Source: Acanthacorydalis orientalis (Eukaryota; Arthropoda; Insecta; Megaloptera; Corydalidae). From it: 64,000 bases of DNA. Below, piece by piece: positions 60,744 through 64,000 of this stretch. The notes below the pieces were generated by a model. It saw only the letters and a program-made list of their open reading frames with translations. It was not told the origin of the DNA and did no database searches. The stretch spans positions 39,987,818-40,051,817 of the forward strand of contig CM068315.1 of assembly GCA_034766995.1 (NCBI GenBank). Direction: 5' to 3'. The translations under genes and the position numbers were made by a program. The first letter of the stretch is position 1. Every line of letters begins with the position of its first letter.

Positions 60744-61359
60744 TACTAATTTCGATACGTGTCACATTTTCTGGCTAATGAAGAAAATCTCTAACATCGA
60801 CTTGAAGATGACATACGTGCTGCAACTAGTAGTGGAGAACAGATATTGAGATAATGCAAAGTACAATTATCAGAATAAAAGTCCTCCTTGACTTTAATTG
60901 ACTTCTCTATTCTCGTTTTCTTCACTTACAAACCTTTTAAGAAGTCTTCTTTAGAAATCCTTTCAAAATGATTTGTAATATATTTATTTATGTTCAATTG
61001 TCAAAATTGGTTCCTTTCAGAAAACTTTGTAGTTTTAGAAACAGAAAAATGTCTCAATCGACGAAATATAACGATAAGTGTGGATGTTTTATAGTTATAT
61101 ATACAGTATTTAACTCGTTTTTATACTATACTTATCAAACGACTCTCGTATTTCAAAATATTTTAATTATTATCGGAAAGATTATTTAAGGATTAAAAGA
61201 CTTACAAAACTTGAATTTAGATTAAAAAAAAATCAGAAGAAAAATTAACAGGCGTTTCAGAATCATTGTGGTAGATATATTGTCAATTCGTTCTCAAAAA
61301 GAGACTAGTTTTTAAAAGAGGCTAGGTTTCGTGGGCTGTCTTCTGTTCAAAGAACAGAA

Positions 61360-61505
61360 ATGTTGCTTATTTTGTAGAAATCGTACCCTAGATATTTCTT
61401 TGCTTTGGCACTCAAAGGGTAAATAAATGACCAAAAATGATAAATGATCATTTATTGAATTTTTTTTCTGGGCTGGAAGAAGAATTCATTTGTGAAAGTC
61501 ATACC
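61360..61505. repeat. Fold-back repeat family E, right-arm fragment
   Basis: GATAAATGATCATTTATTGA, then GAAGAATTCATTTGTGAAAG. Outer right-arm signature only. Confidence 0.5.
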
Positions 61506-61529
61506 TTAATTGTATGTTTGTACGTTAAG

Positions 61530-62128
61530 GAAAAATACCACTCGTTCGATCCAAAAATGATCTTCATACTCGTTAACACGCACAGACAAATCAGTAAATT
61601 TGATTACCTCACGCACGTATGACAAGTATCGACGTTGGACTATAAAATGTTCGCCAGATAAAGACAAAATCATCCCCCCTACAACAGGAAAAGAAAGTGC
61701 ATCATCCCATAATATCTCGTTCCACACCACACCTTTCAGTACGGTGAAACATGAAACGTTATTACACATCGTACGGTTTCTTGTACATTTAAAAATCTGT
61801 CTTACTCTGTCGTCCGTATCCATTGTTACACGGTATGTACACGCGGTAACGCAATTCACAAACGAGTCTGTTTAAATAACGTCGCTCCGTTGCAGTTCGA
61901 ACCGACAACAGTATATTAAATTGTGTGTGTAAACGCATAACCGCTGCATTATTGTGATCGGTTTTGTGTTGTGTGGATCAAGTTGATATCTCGTGTTCGG
62001 TATATTAAATTTTAGTTCCAGTCTACAAACACAGAATATTCACGTCTGTTGACATTTTGTTTAAAAAAAGCATATATTTGCTGATTAAATAATCCGGTGA
62101 AAGTTTATTGTTGATAAAAGATTCTGTG
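61530..62128 (+). promoter_or_regulatory. Candidate promoter and first non-coding exon of a gene to the right
   Basis: CpG dinucleotides are clearly more frequent than in the flanking 20 kb (TCGTTCG, CACGCACG, ATCGACG, CGTCGTCCG, ACGCGG, CGTCGC). TATAAAATG occurs at about 61641. The segment ends in a strong 5' splice site (TTCTGTG then GTGAGTGAG) at 62128/62129. Open frames on both strands here (61506-61859 -, 61600-61875 +) look like composition artefacts. No downstream exon lies in the window. Confidence 0.4.
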
Positions 62129-62504
62129 GTGAGTGAGTGCTTAGTAAAGTAATTTTTTTCTAGTATTTAAACTATTTGCACAATACAAATACTGTTTAAC
62201 TAATGTATTGAATTATGTTTCAGGTAATAGTTTTTATGTACTTCTCACAATTATAATATCGCCATTAAATTGTCTATTACTTCGATTTTTATACAAGAAT
62301 ATTACTATTTAAGATTTATTTAAAATTGTATAATTTGACCATTTAAACGAATATTGAATTAAATTTCGAGCGACTTTTAATTTAATATATTTTCTTTTTT
62401 TAATAATAATTTCTACAATACTTCTTTAACAGTATTTTTTTTAATTGTTAAAATAAAATAAAAGTAGAGATATTAATGGAGATACTTTATCTATGTATTA
62501 ATGC

Positions 62505-62640
62505 ACTTAAGCGCTGATGACATTGGCATCAAAATATACATTAGTAACAGTTAAAAACGATCAATAACTATTTATTAAATATTTTTGATCAGAAAAAATG
62601 TTTAATGAGATGAAAATATATATTTGTAAAACTATAAAAT
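62505..62640. repeat. Fold-back repeat family E, right-arm fragment
   Basis: AGCGCTGATGACATTGGCAT, then AACAGTTAAAAACGATCAAT, AACTATTTATTAAATATTTT and TGATCAGAAAAAATGTTTAA; the family's centre-to-outer order. Confidence 0.6.
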
Positions 62641-62988
62641 AATTTATTTAATCTCTTTTTTTCCATTTGATTTTAATAATACAATTTAAACATAAAAGTA
62701 AATTTGTATTAAAAACAAAGAAAATAAAATATTATTTTAAGATAAGCATTTTAGGTAGCATGTATTTCTTTTCAGTACTTTGTCAGTTATTTAGAACACA
62801 ATTTTTGTTTTATAGTAGAACTGGTTTCGATCATTCAGTCACATTCAGGAAATTATTTGAAAATGATATACGATCGAAATCAGATGTAAATAAGAACAAA
62901 AACAGTATCTAAAATGACTACCAAATCACAGAGAAATGAAATCATAATAAATGTTAAAATATACAGGTCGAATATACTTTTTGTATTA

Positions 62989-62990
<2 letters not shown>

Positions 62991-63060
<70 letters not shown>
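62991..63060. repeat. (TA)n microsatellite
   Basis: Uninterrupted TA run of about 35 units. Confidence 0.95.
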
Positions 63061-63061
<1 letters not shown>

Positions 63062-63380
63062 TGATTATACTTTTTAAGTAAATACATTGAGTTCGAAATT
63101 AGTTATTGAACTTCTTATTTTTAATTTAACAAATTTCAATTCTTAATTTTTTTAAACGATAATTTCAATAAATTTTTAATTTTATTAAAATTATATCTGT
63201 TTTTTATAATATTTTCTTATAAAACTATCAGAATAATAACCGATAATTTTTAAAGGGTTAATTTAGATAGCTGATTTTTTTTCAAAAAGGTGTTTTTTAA
63301 AGACTTTCTTTGTTTCTTTGTAGCGAATTTTTATATTTTTGTAACTCGTAAATACTTTATCTACGAAACCTTGTATTACA

Positions 63381-63778
63381 TTAGGTTGGTGAAAAAATAA
63401 TTGTAGTTTATGACCTTTAAATTCATATACATTTTTAATTTAAGTGGTTTTTGCAAGTAAGTTTACCTTGCACCGTGCGTTCTTTAACAGTACCCATATC
63501 AAAAGCATCGTTTAGTTTACGAACAGTTCTTCTGCTTTACCATCCGTTTTGAATTCATACACAAATGTTGCTCTTATTTACTTCTTTTTCATCTTTAATT
63601 TAATAGCCCAATTTGAAGCATAATTAATAATAAAACCAAAGTCGATGTTACCAAAATACAGGTCGAAAAATGCACATTAATGATATTAACATGAACAAGA
63701 TGAAATGTCATTTCTATTGAAAAAATTAAGGTTAGAATTCAGGAAACAAAAACTGGAATTATTTTTCTATCAACCTAA
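63381..63778 (-). mobile_element. Mariner B, shortest deletion derivative
   Basis: 398 bp. Ends TTAGGTTGGTGAAAAAATAA and, complemented, TTAGGTTGATAGAAAAATAA. It keeps the common 3' segment (TTTATGACCTTTAAATTCAT) and the 5' UTR, but has lost more of the HTH region than its siblings. Confidence 0.85.
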
Positions 63779-63880
63779 TATTTTTCTTTGTTTGGGAATT
63801 TCAAGCTAGCATATTTTTTATTATTCGTCGCTGTTATATTGTCAAACTTTTTCTGAATTCGTTATATCTGTGCTCACTGT

Positions 63881-63882
<2 letters not shown>

Positions 63883-63936
<54 letters not shown>
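63883..63936. repeat. (TA)n microsatellite
   Basis: TA run leading directly into the terminal hairpin. Confidence 0.95.
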
Positions 63937-63941
<5 letters not shown>

Positions 63942-63994
63942 GAAATAAAACATTTATATATATGTATATATATAAATGTTTTGTTTCTAGTTTA
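63935..63994. repeat. Near-perfect hairpin at the right edge
   Basis: Arms TAAACTAGAAATAAAACATT and AATGTTTTGTTTCTAGTTTA around a TATATA/TGTA centre, with one mismatch in the outer 20 bp. It may be part of a longer structure that continues beyond the window. Confidence 0.8.
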
Positions 63995-64000
63995 CATTTT

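Noticed and set aside
61506..61875. 117-codon (-) and 91-codon (+) frames overlapping each other
   Set aside because: Both sit in the CpG-richer block where stops are rarer; neither shows motifs or splice partners, so I favour a promoter/leader explanation.

Overview
The window is an AT-rich stretch of animal nuclear DNA, almost certainly from an insect. The signs are split genes with short canonical GT-AG introns, a p68/Rm62-type helicase, an insect-style fatty acyl-CoA reductase, and at least six kinds of mariner-like transposon. Long (TA)n arrays are scattered throughout. I cannot name the species from the sequence alone.

Layout. Positions 2-2041 (+ strand) hold the 3' part of a DEAD-box RNA helicase (Rm62/DDX5/DDX17 type) in three exons. 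The start codon lies upstream of the window. About 8 kb of AT-rich convergent intergenic DNA follows. Positions 10091-18212 (- strand) hold a fatty acyl-CoA reductase. Its seven coding exons join in frame to a 528-residue protein, with a 27-nt 5' leader preceded by a 3' splice site, so at least one upstream non-coding exon is expected. Five of its six coding introns carry inserted elements: a mariner, two fold-back elements, a second mariner, and a piggyBac-like fragment together with a 5'-truncated Jockey-type LINE. A further mariner lies just upstream of the leader.

From about 19.6 kb to the right edge I find no convincing protein-coding exon. This 44 kb is gene desert or long intron, filled with microsatellites and mobile-element debris. 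It holds one mariner family (A, end motif AGGTGTRCAAATTAATTCGG) with near-full and deleted copies, and a second (B, end motif TTAGGTTGGTAGAAAAATAA) with a truncated transposase copy plus five short deletion derivatives. Two further mariner relics (C, D), a TTAA-flanked piggyBac-type miniature element, and a nested retroposon with a 13-bp target duplication are also present. A fold-back miniature element family appears in about a dozen degraded copies, and a 513-bp inverted repeat lies at 51 kb. A CpG-richer segment at 61.5-62.13 kb ending in a strong 5' splice site looks like the promoter and first non-coding exon of a gene that continues to the right.

The two real genes are not functionally linked: one encodes an RNA helicase and the other an ER/peroxisomal lipid enzyme. 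I see no operon-like or defence-like system. The most noteworthy material is structural: the large palindrome, the fold-back family, the mirrored microsatellite/inverted-repeat element in the reductase gene, and a GC-rich island fused to a transposase relic.
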